Counted from the stretch's first letter, positions 51,101 through 62,764 are shown. The stretch: 64,000 bases of DNA from Halocaridina rubra (GCA_037179515.1 JAXCGZ010022647.1:100001-164000), one strand, 5' to 3'. Numbers and translations are program-made. Notes: generated from the letters alone by a model not told the origin.

Positions 51101-53882
51101 GTGTCACAGTGTCACAGTTTTTCCTAAGGGTTTCAGAATACTAAGGGTTGAAAGATCTGAGAGGACTGGTGGAGGGATAGCACTGCTCATAAGTGAAAGG
51201 ATTCAAGTCGAAGAAATAAACTTGGCAATAGAAAGTGAGTTCAAGGAATTTCTTGTTGCTCGCATAAATACTGGGTCAGAGAGCATTATAATAACTGTTG
51301 TATGCAACCCACCAAGGAACCAAAATAGGCTTGAAGTTTATGAGGAAAGTCATATAGGTACTATTGAAGTCATAAACTCAGTTGTTAACATGGTACGGGA
51401 AAAAAAATGTAGGATTTTGATTATGGGAGACTTTAATCATAAAGAGATAGATTGGATAAATCTTGACCCACACAGTGGTGAGGACTCATTCGGGGCAAGA
51501 TTCCTAGATTGCGTACAAGGGAATTTCCTACACCAACATGTAATGGAACCAACGAGGGCCAGGGGTGGGGATGAGCCATCACTTCTTGATCTAGTGTTCA
51601 CAGATAATGTGTTGGAAATTGAAAAAATTGAGTATGAACCACCAATTGGAAAGAGTGACCACTGTGTGTTGTTGATGGAGTATATCATTGAAAATATTCT
51701 TCCTGAGAGTAGAGGCACTGAGGACATGAGGAGGAACTATCGGAAAGGAGATTACATCAAAATGAATGAGCTTTTTGCAGTTATTGACTGGAAAACCTTA
51801 TTTTACAACAAATCTGTACAAGAAATGTATGACATCTTTTGTGAGAAATATGGGAAGATAGTAGATTGCTGCATACCTGTCACCAAAGTAGGTGTAATTC
51901 ATGCCATAGAGAAATGGTTCGATAATGGGTGTAAAAGAGCTAAGGAGTGGAGAGACAAATGCTGGAAAAGGTATAGGAGGAGAAAAAACATAAATGCCTG
52001 GCAAACCTACAAAAGAGCAAGAAATGACTACCTAAGTAAAAGGAGAGAGGCAGAGAGAGACTATGAGAGGGACATCACCAGGAAGGCTAAAGAAAATCCC
52101 AAGCTTTTCCACAGCTTTATCAGAGGAAAACTGAAGGTAAAAGAACAGGTTTTAAGGCTAAAGAGAGCGGATGGAAGCATCACTGAGACGGATGAAGAGC
52201 TCTGCAAAGAATTGAACAAGGAGTTTGTCAGCATTTACAGTAGAAAATACCCCACCCCCTCAGATTGCAGTGATAGAAGCTCAAGGGCCGGTATTAGAGA
52301 ACATCAACCTTACAGCCACAGAGGTATGCAAAGCGCTGATGGATTTAGATGTTCATAAAGCTACAGGTCCTGATGACATATCCCCTCATGTGCTTAAAAA
52401 ATGCGCAAACACAATATCAGTGGCACTAAGTATCATATTTAAGGAGTCACTGGAGTCGGGGGAGATTCCAAGATGCTGCAAACAAGCAAATGTGATACCT
52501 ATCTTCAAAAAGGGAAGGAGGGATATGGCTATGAACTATAGACCAGTTTCCTTGACTAGCATAGTTTGCAAAGTTATGGAGAAACTACTAAGGAAACATA
52601 TCTCTCTTCACTTGGAATCCTTCAACTTTTTGTCAGTGAGGCAACATGGCTTCAGAGAAGGTAGATCAACAGTAACAAACTTATTAGAATTTTATGATGA
52701 GGTAAGCCAAATCTTACAGGAAAGAGAGGGCTGGGCAGGTTGCATATTCCTAGACTTCCAGAAAGCGTTTGACACTGTTCCACATGGGAGACTTATTAGG
52801 AAGCTGCAATCAATGGCTAGAGTAGGTGGAAATGTTTTGGAATGGATAAAAACTTACTTAGAAGGAAGGGAACAGAGGGTTAGAGTAAGACACTCAGTGT
52901 CTGAATGGAGAAGAGTTAGTAGTGGAGTTCCACAGGGTTCAGTTTTAGGGCCACTTTTGTTCCTTGTATATGTAAATGACCTACCAGAGTCTGTAATTTC
53001 ATTCATGAATATGTTTGCAGATGATGCAAAGATTGTGAAGAAAGTAAAAAACGAGAACAATGGTAGAGAACTTCAGGAGGATCTAAATAATCTGCATGAG
53101 TGGTCAGAAAAGTGGCTAAAGAAATTCAATACTTCAAAATGTAAGGTAATGAGAATGGGTACAAGTGCAAGAAGGCCCAAGCTTGACTACTCGGTGGGTG
53201 GAGTACAACTTCAAGAGACAGAAAATGAGAGAGATCTAGGAGTAAACATACTGGCAGATTTGTCTCCAGAAATACATATAAATGGCATAGTAAGGGCAGC
53301 ATATGCATTCTTATCAAATGTAAGGGTAGCCTTCAGGCACATGGACAAGGAAATGTTCAGAAATATTTATGTAACCTATGTGAGGCCAAAACTCGAATAT
53401 GCAGCCCCCTTTTGGAATCCGCACTTGATAAAGCACATAGCTAAGCTTGAAAAAGTTCAAAGACATGCCACGAAACTGGTGCCAGAAATACGCAATCTCA
53501 GTTATGATGAGAAGCTGAGGGAATTAGACTTACCATCACTCGAAGCTAGAAGAGTAAGGGGGGATATGGTGACAGTCTTTAAATTCCTTCATGGTTATGA
53601 TAGAGTGGATAGGGATGGATATTTTGATATGGCTGGCTCTAGAACTAGAGGTCATAGTTTGAAGCTTGAAAAGAAAACTTCTTTGCAGGATGTAAGGAAA
53701 TACTTTTTCAGTGTAAGAGTAGTTGATAATTGGAATTGGCTAAGCGAGGAGGTAGTTAATGCTATCTCAATCCATAGTTTTAAGGACAGGTATGATAAGT
53801 ATGACTAAGTCTAAAATGGAACCGATCAGGAGACGGGAAGATACGAGCTTTGGGCTCTTTCCCGTAAACACAATTAGGTAAT
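51101..53882 (+). mobile_element. CR1/L2-like LINE copy N, 5'-truncated
   Basis: Starts at endonuclease codons for SVTVFPKGF and runs to the tail. A two-base deletion near 52227 (GAGTTT-GTCAG) splits ORF2 into 51222-52358 and 52225-53808. Otherwise motifs are intact: GDFNHKEIDW, GKSDHC, LDFQKAFDTVPHG, FADDAKI. Very similar to copies O and P. Confidence 0.93.
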
Positions 53883-53899
53883 CACACACACACACACGC

Positions 53900-53930
<31 letters not shown>
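53883..53930. repeat. (AC)n at the joint of copies N and O
   Basis: AC run with one GCCCC interruption. Copy O starts immediately at GGATGAAGAG. Confidence 0.95.
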
Positions 53931-53933
<3 letters not shown>

Positions 53934-55644
53934 TGAAGAGATCTGCAAAGAATTGAACAAGGAGTTTCAGTCAGTATTTACAGTAGAAAATACCCCACCC
54001 CCTCAGATTGCAGTGATAGAAGCTCAAGGGCCGGTATTAGAGAACATCAACCTTACAGCCACAGAGGTATGCAAAGCGCTGATGGATTTAGATGTTCATA
54101 AAGCTACAGGTCCTGATGACATATCCCCTCATGTGCTTAAAAAATGCGCAAACACAATATCAGTGGCACTAAGTATCATATTTAAGGAGTCACTGGAGTC
54201 GGGGGAGATTCCAAGATGCTGGAAACAAACAAATGTGATACCTATCTTCAAAAAGGGAAGGAGGGATACGGCTCTGAACTATAGACCAGTTTCCTTGACC
54301 AGCATAGTTTGCAAAGTTATGGAGAAACTACTAAGGAAACATATCTCTCTTCACTTGGAATCCTTCAACTTTTTGTCAGTGAGGCAACATGGCTTCAGAG
54401 AAGGTAGATCAACAGTAACAAACTTATTAGAATTTTATGATGAGGTAAGCCAAATCTTACAGGAAAGAGAGGGCTGGGCAGATTGCATATTCCTAGACTT
54501 CCAGAAAGCGTTTGACACTGTTCCACATGGGAGACTTATTAGGAAGCTGCACTCAAAGGCTAGAATAGGTGGAAATGTTTTGGAATGGATAAAAACTTAC
54601 TTAGAAGGAAGGGAACAGAGGATTAGAGTAAGACACTCAGTGTCTGAATGGAGAAGAGTTAGTAGTGGAGTTCCACAGGGTTCAGTTTTAGGGCCACTTT
54701 TGTTCCTTGTATATGTAAATGACCTACCAGAGTCTGTAAATTCATTCATGAATATGTTTGCAGATGATGCAAAGATTGTGAAGAAAGTAAAAAACGAGAA
54801 CAATGGTAGAGAACCTCAGGAGGATCTAAATAATCTGCATGAGTGGTCAGAAAAGTGGCTAATGAAATTCAATACTTCAAAATGTAAGGTAATGAGAATG
54901 GGTACAAGTGCAAGAAGGCCCAAGCTTGACTACTCGGTGGGTGGAGTACAACTTCAAGAGACAGAAAATGAGAGAGACCTAGGAGTAAACATACTGGCAT
55001 ATTTGTCTCCAGAAATACATATAAATGGCATAGTAAGGGCAGCATATGCATTCTTATCAAATGTAAGGGTAGCCTTCAGGCACATGGACAAGGAAATGTT
55101 CAGAAATATTTATGTAACCTATGTGAGGCCAAAACTCGAATATGCAGCCCCCTTTTGGAATCCGCACTTGAAAAAGCACATAGCTAAGCTTGAAAAAGTT
55201 CAAAGACATGCCACGAAACTGGTGCCAGAAATACGTAATCTCAGTTATGATGAGAGGCTGAGGGAATTAGACTTACCATCACTCGAAGCTAGAGTAGTAA
55301 GGGGGGATATGGTGACAGTCTTTAAATTCCTTCATGGTTATGATAGAGTGGATAGGGATGGATATTTCGATATGGCTGGCTCTAGAACTAGAGGTCATAG
55401 TTTGAAGCTTGGTAAGAAAACTTCTTTGCAGGATGTAAGGAAATACTTTTTCAGTGTAAGAGTAGTTGATAATTGGAATTCGCTAAGCGAGGAGGTAGTT
55501 AATGCTATCTCAATCCATAGTTTTAAGGACAGGTATGATAAGTATGACTAAGTCTAAAATGGAACCGATCAGGAGACGGGAAGATACGAGCTTTGGGCTC
55601 TTTCCCGTAAACACAATTAGGTAATCACAATTAGGTAATCACAC
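53931..55644 (+). mobile_element. CR1/L2-like LINE copy O, 5'-truncated, RT open
   Basis: Starts at the linker before RT (ETDEEICKELNKEF) and has an uninterrupted 532-residue frame (53953-55551) with every RT motif. It shares private changes with copy P (for example HSKARIG, ILAYLSPEI and NWNSLSEE), so the two are close sisters and recent. The tail has two CACAATTAGGTAAT units. Confidence 0.93.
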
Positions 55645-56537
55645 GAAACTGCTCCTCTTAAATTACTAGTTGTGTTTTGAGTGACTAATTGCTTAGTGGA
55701 AAACTTTACCATAATTTCCATAAATCTGAAATCCTGCAGAGTATTGTGAGTACAAAACTTATATTTGTTGTATGACGAGACTGTTCATATTAAAGGAAAA
55801 AAAATTGAGAACATTTTCATGAGGAGAGAGAGAAGCTGCCGTCCAGTTCTGCCTTGAAGGAAATCTAGAAGAGTTGCCAGAGGTGGAGCCATCACATCAC
55901 ATTACCTAATTTTTTGTGTAAACTGGGGAAAGCTCTTAAGCCGTTTACCTGATCCTGTGGTTCTATATATTGTTAAAATCAGTATCCTTCCCATTTATAT
56001 TAACTAGTTAGTTAGTTTGATACACGAAATAATTGAATAATTAAAAAAAACAAAAAACAAATATCCACCTGTCAACAGTACTGAGTTAAGTTGCCAAGTA
56101 GTACAGCTGTCTTATTTTCTTCATTTTTTTGCTTTTCTTTTAGCTTTCTCTTTTACTATTTTTTATTTTTTTATTTTGTATATATATTGAGTTAAATGTA
56201 AAGTCTAATCCTGTGATAACATATCTTGGTTAGCAAGTGAGTTTATCAGTTAGGAAGAATATATAGCAGAAACAGGTGGGTGCCACCTCAAACACAAATT
56301 CGAATTTTCCTTCAGGTTTGACTTTTGTTTTTCTTTTTCTTTTTATACTTAAATTACCATGGTCAATTTTTAAGTTAAGATGTGTGTTACCAGAAAAGAG
56401 ATAAACTGAGTCACTAAATAGCACTTATATGGAGATATAAAAATTCTGTGTGAAGCTCAATTAAAAGTTTTTCTCTCTCTTTTTTTTTTCCTCTTTCTCG
56501 TCTTCTTTCTATATTCTCTGAGAGGGAGAACATAAAA
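55645..56537. other. Sequence 5' of the intact LINE; possible 5' UTR
   Basis: No homology to other copies in the window was recognised, so the 5' end of element P cannot be placed. The part nearest ORF1 could be its 5' UTR with internal promoter. No other gene was seen. Confidence 0.4.
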
Positions 56538-57617
56538 ATGAGGCCATCTCTGTCCCAAACCTCTCCCACCCATGGGTCGGGAGAAGGGGTAGCCATCAGG
56601 GGACTTAAACAGAGAATCAAGAAGTTAGAGGAAATGGTTATAAGCCTTGATGATAAAATTCGGAATATGGATGGAGAAATGAAAGAGAATGAAACACTCA
56701 GAGAACAAATAAGATCTTTGGAGGAAGCAAATAGAGCACAAGGGCAGGAGAGAAAGGAACTAGAAAAAAGAATAAAGAAGCTGGAAGGGGAAAAGAGTCA
56801 ACTAGAATCTAGAATTTCTAAACAAGAAGATAAAAACAAACAGCTGAATGACAACCGAAAGGAATTAGATGTTAGTTCACTGCTCTCTTCTGAGAGAGAC
56901 GAGATTGCTGCTTGGAATGTCCAGATTAAGGAAAAAATTGAACAGTTCAGAAAAGAGTTCCAGGAGCTGAATATGGAAAATGATGCCATGAAAACTTTCT
57001 TTGCTGATGCACTAAAGGGGAATGTGGCAGTAAAAGAGGCTGTAAAGGTGGTGGCACTGGAAAACATACAAACAGTTGACTATAAAGAGACAGTAATCGA
57101 AAAAATGAAAGACGTTGTGATGGAAAGGGCAAACCCACTCATCAAACAGGCACTTGATAAGGAGAAGACAGTGGTAATCTCAGGCATAAGCGAATCCCAG
57201 GAGCCAACATGGCAGGGGAGACTTGAAGAAAATAAAGCTAGGGTTGTAGACCTGATAAGAAAGCTTGGAGTAGTATGTGGTCCTGGGGATATTGTAAACA
57301 TACACCAACTAGGTAAATATTCGAGGGAAGGAAAGCCGAGACCAACAAAAGTAACATTTGAGAGAGGGGAAACATGTAGGGAAATACTGTTGAGAAAAAA
57401 AAGTCTAAAAGACCTTCAAGAATGCAAAGAAGTGTTCATTAGACGATACAGAACACAGGAAGAGATGGGAAAGATCAAAAACTTGTTGCAAGAGGCAAGA
57501 AGGTTAAATGATGAAAGAAATGAAGAAGAGAAGAAAAATTTTCGTTACAGAGTACTTCCAGACAAAGGGGAGATAAAGAAGATAATGACAGAAGATCAGG
57601 GGATGGGGCCTCATTAA
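56538..57617 (+). CDS. LINE ORF1 protein of copy P (coiled-coil, nucleic-acid-binding)
   Basis: Intact 359-residue ORF. Residues about 20-110 form a long Lys/Glu coiled coil (LKQRIKKLEEMVISLDDKI, ERKELEKRIKKLEG). A middle region (SSLLSSERDEIAAWNVQIKE) follows. A C-terminal domain (about 210-335) carries KTVVISGISESQ, LIRKLGVVCGPGDIVNIHQL and RPTKVTFERGETCREILLRK, an RRM/CTD-like RNA-binding arrangement typical of CR1-group ORF1. No CCHC knuckle. The inferred role is to coat the element RNA as trimers. The ATG at 56538 is the first in frame; copy E has a longer, different N-terminus. It ends 2 bp before the ORF2 frame's first listed codon. Confidence 0.85.
   Translation: MRPSLSQTSPTHGSGEGVAIRGLKQRIKKLEEMVISLDDKIRNMDGEMKENETLREQIRSLEEANRAQGQERKELEKRIKKLEGEKSQLESRISKQEDKNKQLNDNRKELDVSSLLSSERDEIAAWNVQIKEKIEQFRKEFQELNMENDAMKTFFADALKGNVAVKEAVKVVALENIQTVDYKETVIEKMKDVVMERANPLIKQALDKEKTVVISGISESQEPTWQGRLEENKARVVDLIRKLGVVCGPGDIVNIHQLGKYSREGKPRPTKVTFERGETCREILLRKKSLKDLQECKEVFIRRYRTQEEMGKIKNLLQEARRLNDERNEEEKKNFRYRVLPDKGEIKKIMTEDQGMGPH
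57536..57542 (+). promoter_or_regulatory. Candidate -1 ribosomal frameshift heptamer A AAT TTT
   Basis: In the ORF1 frame the codons are AAA AAT TTT, giving X XXY YYZ with X = A and Y = T. A -1 slip gives an open path (SLQSTSRQRGDKED... then SGDGASLRLIYTNADG) straight into ORF2, whose frame is exactly -1 to ORF1. No downstream pseudoknot was identified. Reinitiation after the ORF1 stop is the alternative. Confidence 0.4.
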
Positions 57618-57619
57618 GA

Positions 57620-60442
57620 TTGATATACACAAATGCTGATGGATTAGCTGGTAAGGCAGTAGAATTAAAAGATAGGATTCACAACAGTAAGGCAGATATA
57701 GTAGCAATTACAGAGACTAAGTTGAGTGAGGACATAAACAGTGTCACAGTTTTTCCTAAGGGCTTCAGAATACTAAGGGTTGAAAGATCTGAGAGGACTG
57801 GTGGAGGGATAGCACTGCTCATAAGTGAGAGGATTCAAGTTGAAGAAATAAACTTGTCTATAGAAAGTGAGTTCAAGGAATTTCTTGTTGCTCGCATAAA
57901 TACTGGGTCAGAGAGCATTATAATAACTGTTGTATACAACCCACCAAGGAACCAAAATAGGCTTGAAGTTTATGAGGAAAGTCATATAGGTACTATTGAA
58001 GTCATAAACTCAGTTGTTAACATGGCACGGGAAAAAAAATGTAGGATTTTGATTATGGGAGACTTTAATCATAAAGAGATAGATTGGATAAATCTTGACC
58101 CACACAGTGGTGAGGACTCATTCGGGGCAAGATTCCTAGATTGCGTACAAGGGAATTTCCTACACCAACATGTAATGGAACCAACAAGGGCCAGGGGTGG
58201 GGATGAGCCATCACTACTTGATCTAGTGTTCACAGATAATGTGTTGGATATTGAAAATATTGAGTATGAACCACCAATTGGAAAGAGTGACCACTGTGTG
58301 TTGTTGATGGAGTATATCATTGAAGATATTCTTCCTGAGAGTAGAGGCACTGAGGACATGAGGAGGAACTATCCGAAAGGAGATTACATAAAAATGAATG
58401 AGCTTTTTGCAGTTATTGACTGGAGAACCTTATTTTACAACGAATCTGTACAAGAAATGTATGACATCTTTTGTGAGAAATATGGGAAGATAGTAGATTG
58501 CTGCATACCTGTCACCAAAGTAGGTGTAATTCATGCCAGAGAGAAATGGTTCGACAATGGGTGTAAAAGAGCTAAGGAGTGGAGAGACAAATGCTGGAAA
58601 AGGTATAGGAGGAGAAAAAACATAAATGCCTGGCAAACCTACAAAAGAGCAAGAAATGACTACCTAAGTAAAAGGAGAGAGGCAGAGAGAGATTATGAGA
58701 GGGACATCACCAGGAAGGCTAAAGAAAATCCCAAGCTTTTCCACAGCTTTATCAGAGGAAAACTGAAGGTAAAAGAACAAGTTTTAAGGCTAAAGAGAGC
58801 GGATGGAAGCATCACTGAGACGGATGAAGAGATCTGCAAAGAATTGAACAAGGAGTTTCAGTCAGTATTTACAGTAGAAAATACCCCACCCCCTCAGATT
58901 GCAGTGATAAAAGCTCAAGGGCCGGTATTAGAGAACATCAACCTTACAGCCACAGAGGTATGCAAAGCGCTGATGGATTTAGATGTTCATAAAGCTACAG
59001 GTCCTGATGACATATCCCCTCATGTGCTTAAAAAATGCGCAAACACAATATCAGTGGCACTAAGTATCATATTTAAGGAGTCACTGGAGTCGGGGGATAT
59101 TCCAAGATGCTGGAAACAAGCAAATGTGATACCTATCTTCAAAAAGGGAAGGAGGGATACGGCTCTGAACTATAGACCAGTTTCCTTGACCAGCATAGTT
59201 TGCAAAGTTATGGAGAAACTACTAAGGAAACATATCTCTCTTCACTTGGAATCCTTCAACTTTTTGTCAGTGAGGCAACATGGCTTCAGAGAAGGTAGAT
59301 CAACAGTAACAAACTTATTAGAATTTTATGATAAGGTAAGCCAAATCTTACAGGAAAGAGAGGGCTGGGCAGATTGCATATTCCTAGACTTCCAGAAAGC
59401 GTTTGACACTGTTCCACATGGGAGTCTTATTAGGAAGCTGCACTCAAAGGCTAGAATAGGTGGAAATGTTTTGGAATGGATAAAAACTTACTTAGAAGGA
59501 AGGGAACAGAGGGTTAGAGTAAGACACTCAGTGTCTGAATGGAGAAGAGTTAGTAGTGGAGTTCCACAGGGTTCAGTTTTAGGGCCACTTTTGTTCCTTA
59601 TATATGTAAATGACCTACCAGAGTCTGTAAATTCATTCATGAATATGTTTGCAGATGATGCAAAGATTGTGAAGAAAGTAAAAAACGAGAACAATGGTAG
59701 AGAACTTCAGGAAGATCTAAATAATCTGCATGAGTGGTCAGAAAAGTGGCTAATGAAATTCAATACTTCAAAATGTAAGGTAATGAGAATGGGTACAAGT
59801 GCAAGAAGGCCCAAGCTTGACTACTCGGTGGGTGGAGTACAACTTCAAGAGACAGAAAATGAGAGAGACCTAGGAGTAAACATACTGGCATATTTGTCTC
59901 CAGAAATACATATAAATGGCATAGTAAGGGCAGCATATGCATTCTTATCAAATGTAAGGGTAGCCTTCAGGCACATGGACAAGGAAATGTTCAGAAATAT
60001 TTATGTAACCTATGTGAGGCCAAAACTCGAATATGCAGCCCCCTTTTGGACTCCGCACTTGAAAAAGCACATAGCTAAGCTTGAAAAAGTTCAAAGACAT
60101 GCCACGAAACTGGTGCCAGAAATACGCAATGTCAGTTATGATGAGAGGCTGAGGGAATTAGACTTACCATCACTCGAAGCTAGAGGAGTAAGGGGGGATA
60201 TGGTGACAGTCTTTAAATTCCTTCATGGTTATGATAGAGTGGATAGGGATCGATATTTCGATATGGCTGGCTCTAGAACTAGAGGTCATAGTTTGAAGCT
60301 TGGTAAGAAAACTTCTTTGCAGGATGTAAGGAAATACTTTTTCAGTGTAAGAGTAGTTGATAATTGGAATTCGCTAAGCGAGGAGGTAGTTAATGCTATC
60401 TCAATCCATAGTTTTAAGGACAGGTATGATAAGTATGACTAA
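57620..60442 (+). CDS. LINE ORF2: APE endonuclease plus reverse transcriptase (copy P)
   Basis: Intact frame of about 940 residues. Endonuclease, residues 1-230: N5 (TNADG), E32 (ITETKL), GGG at 61-63, D148/N150 (GDFN), D224-H225 (SDH). It would nick target DNA. RT, about 440-760: NYRPVSLTSIVCKVMEKLL, QHGFREGRSTVTNLLEF, D590 (FLDFQKAFD), SGVPQGSVLGP, D679-D680 (FADD). It would copy element RNA at the nick. The C-terminus has DERLRELDLPSLEARGVRGD and TRGHSLKL, as in CR1/L2. No RNase H. The first listed codon is TTG, and no ATG precedes the catalytic Asn, so the start is probably by -1 frameshift or reinitiation from ORF1. Confidence 0.92.
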   Translation: MIYTNADGLAGKAVELKDRIHNSKADIVAITETKLSEDINSVTVFPKGFRILRVERSERTGGGIALLISERIQVEEINLSIESEFKEFLVARINTGSESIIITVVYNPPRNQNRLEVYEESHIGTIEVINSVVNMAREKKCRILIMGDFNHKEIDWINLDPHSGEDSFGARFLDCVQGNFLHQHVMEPTRARGGDEPSLLDLVFTDNVLDIENIEYEPPIGKSDHCVLLMEYIIEDILPESRGTEDMRRNYPKGDYIKMNELFAVIDWRTLFYNESVQEMYDIFCEKYGKIVDCCIPVTKVGVIHAREKWFDNGCKRAKEWRDKCWKRYRRRKNINAWQTYKRARNDYLSKRREAERDYERDITRKAKENPKLFHSFIRGKLKVKEQVLRLKRADGSITETDEEICKELNKEFQSVFTVENTPPPQIAVIKAQGPVLENINLTATEVCKALMDLDVHKATGPDDISPHVLKKCANTISVALSIIFKESLESGDIPRCWKQANVIPIFKKGRRDTALNYRPVSLTSIVCKVMEKLLRKHISLHLESFNFLSVRQHGFREGRSTVTNLLEFYDKVSQILQEREGWADCIFLDFQKAFDTVPHGSLIRKLHSKARIGGNVLEWIKTYLEGREQRVRVRHSVSEWRRVSSGVPQGSVLGPLLFLIYVNDLPESVNSFMNMFADDAKIVKKVKNENNGRELQEDLNNLHEWSEKWLMKFNTSKCKVMRMGTSARRPKLDYSVGGVQLQETENERDLGVNILAYLSPEIHINGIVRAAYAFLSNVRVAFRHMDKEMFRNIYVTYVRPKLEYAAPFWTPHLKKHIAKLEKVQRHATKLVPEIRNVSYDERLRELDLPSLEARGVRGDMVTVFKFLHGYDRVDRDRYFDMAGSRTRGHSLKLGKKTSLQDVRKYFFSVRVVDNWNSLSEEVVNAISIHSFKDRYDKYD

Positions 60443-60468
60443 GTCTAAAATGGAACCGATCAGGAGAC

Positions 60469-60497
60469 GGGAAGATACGAGCTTTGGGCTCTTTCCC
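60469..60497 (+). other. Conserved 3' UTR hairpin of the CR1/L2 family
   Basis: GGGAAG pairs with TTTCCC (one G-T) and GAGC with GCTC around loop TTTGG, with ATAC bulged. The same hairpin precedes the tail in most copies (A, C, L, M, N, O). L2-type LINEs such as UnaL2 are known to use a 3' stem-loop for RT recognition; that role here is inferred. Confidence 0.7.
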
Positions 60498-60529
60498 GTA
60501 AACACAATTAGGTAATCACAATTAGGTAA

Positions 60530-60641
<112 letters not shown>

Positions 60642-60783
60642 TTTTTTTCTTTTTCAACGTTCACACCTGTCAGGAATATATTATAACAGTTATTCGATTA
60701 GGTTTGCTTGCGTTAGCTCATTCGGTGTTAAGTAACGAGTTGATAATTAAACCTACTGTTTAATTAGTTGTTACAGATTTTTT

Positions 60784-60789
60784 TTTATT
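60784..60789 (-). promoter_or_regulatory. Candidate poly(A) signal AATAAA for gene 2
   Basis: AATAAA on the minus strand about 115 bp downstream of the gene 2 stop. The surrounding 3' flank is similar to that of gene 1. Confidence 0.4.
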
Positions 60790-60904
60790 TCACCTGATGC
60801 AGTTGTAAACATTTACATTTTTGTCGTATTTATCGATCTACAAGCTGCAGTGCGGTACTTCTAAGAATTCTTTGTCTTGTAGAGTATGGATGTATAACAC
60901 TATC

Positions 60905-61677
60905 TTATGGAGGTGTCTCTTGCACTCTGCAGCACTTCATGGAAGTTACTTCGAAGACACCCCCTTGAGTCATATTCCTTCTTAGACCAACAACCATATT
61001 GTAGTAAGGACAGGTCATCCAGCTAGTCCACTGATGTGTATTACTCGAGTCCGTGTAAGTATGTGACCAGAGTCCCAGGTTATTGATGGCTGTGATATTT
61101 TGACAGTCAGAGGGGTTTGTGTACCATCCTACGAGAGCTCGGCAAAGGCCCTTGAATGTTGTTGGATTATTCATATCATCGTCAGAAGATACAAACCCTT
61201 GAAACACAAAATTTGCAGGACAGTCCTCAGCCAAGTTTTCATTTGTTTCGACTTCATAATCCGTATTTTTATCAATTTTGAATGATACCGTTCCGCTGTG
61301 TCTACAGCATATGACGTAATCAATGTCTGAATTGGTTGACATTCCAGGTTTGAAGATTATGCTACAGAGACCCTTATCTGCGGAACATCCATCGTCACCA
61401 TTTGGTAGATTAGCATGCTTAACGATTATATCAGTTGGTGCTACGGTTGTGGTTGTTGTGGTGCTTGTAGTTGTAGTTGTGCTTGTTGTGGTGCTTGTAG
61501 TTGTAGTTGTGCTTGTTGTGGAGCTTGTAGTTGAAGTTGAAGTTGTGCTAGTCGGAGGAGGTTTGCCATATATGTTAAAGGAAGGATCAGGAGTGGTAGC
61601 TGTGGCACTGGAAACCTCACATAGTCTAGATGGTCCTGTTCCAGGTGTTTGCAAGTTAAACTCGATGCAGGACACAT
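60905..61677 (-). CDS. Gene 2, terminal exon: paralogue of gene 1
   Basis: Starts after an acceptor (TTTTTTTTTTCAG) in the same phase 1 as gene 1 exon 2, and encodes VSCIEFNLQTPGTGPSRLCE, the second half of the PAN-like unit. A Thr/Ser linker of somewhat different repeat structure and the ten-Cys domain follow, with all cysteines conserved (C-SADKGLC, VICC, EDC, LC, DC, TC, KCC). It ends VQETPP like gene 1 (VQEIPP). The two differ by scattered substitutions, mostly conservative, so both look selected. The first exon should lie upstream on the minus strand; none was recognised to 64000, so it is probably outside the window. LINE P lies just beyond its 3' end. Confidence 0.72.
61440..61560 (-). 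repeat. Coding minisatellite in gene 2 linker, 30-bp unit
   Basis: Tandem GTGGTGCTTGTAGTTGTAGT-type units (plus strand), about two full 30-bp copies plus partials, encode Thr/Ser blocks. Homologous to 12100-12185. Confidence 0.78.
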
Positions 61678-62753
61678 CTGAAAAAAAAAAGACATAAAAT
61701 GCACATATTTCATTAATCTCTTCAAACATGTTGAATTTATTAATAAAAGCTGCATTTACTTGTAATATTGTCAAGTATACTGAAAAGGAAAGATTTTGCT
61801 TTAATTAATCAGTGTTTATTCATAGACCTAGCTGAAGACGACGACATTGAAGCCTAAAATATTTTAGGTATTGTTTTCTACATATTATGTTTACAATGCA
61901 TTTATTATTCTGAATAAGGTAAAAAAAATAGCAATATTTTATTTCATAAAGATTTTCAGCTTTATTGTACTGTATAATCAGATTTGTGAATTTTTAGTAA
62001 TGTGTAATTATAAAGATCGAGAATTCTAGATACTGGGAGCTAATCTTTAGCGCTTAGGCTTGTAGTCCCCAATGTTTTGATTTTGTAGTTGTTGAGAAGT
62101 GCCCAAGAATACAAGACATGAAGCTTTACCAGTTCTCATTTATATCCCATTATAAGTGCATCTTAAAGTATATCAAAGGTAATTATATTTGAAAATGTCT
62201 GTACAGACTTCAACAAAATAAAACGTCTGTTAAGTATATAGAAGGCTCAGGCTCTTTGTGCGTTTTCACAGTTAACTTAGTATTGACTGCCTTTGCCTTT
62301 TTTTTTAAAGTTTCATAAACAAACAAGAGTTTAGACATGTATACATATTAAATACATAATATATTATTTTCATATCGACTATTCTGTATGCCGAAAGCAT
62401 AGAAATTTTCTACATAGGAATGTAAGTTATTTACGAGTGCTAAATGACAGTGTAGTCAGCTAATAAAACAATATTATAGTTTTGTTAGAACTAAGTTTTG
62501 AACCCAGGATTTATAAATCTCTGAGCTTTTTGTGTATATATCTACCACTTCATTCTTTGATAATATTTATACTCTTTAAGCTTAAACTTTCATTGTGAGC
62601 ATTCACTATTCACTCACAACTATGCACAAATAAAAATTATGATGTTTGCACAATTGGGATTGCAGTATCAAAAGTGACTAGTAAGAATTTGAATTAACGT
62701 GATTCTCTGGTTTTCTAATGAGGCAAGTCGATATTTTAATTGCAAACAACTGA
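61678..62753. other. Presumed gene 2 intron, unassigned AT-rich sequence
   Basis: No signal-peptide exon was found. One GTGAGT on the minus strand near 62615 follows sequence without PAN cysteines and was not accepted as a donor. Confidence 0.45.
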
Positions 62754-62764
62754 TACACACACAC

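Noticed and set aside
50227..53930. CRISPR-like alternation of repeats and spacers
   Set aside because: The repeated parts are LINE tails with AC microsatellites at irregular kilobase spacing in a eukaryotic setting.
62600..62700. GTGAGT on the minus strand as gene 2 first-exon donor
   Set aside because: The preceding sequence has a stop and no signal peptide or PAN cysteines.
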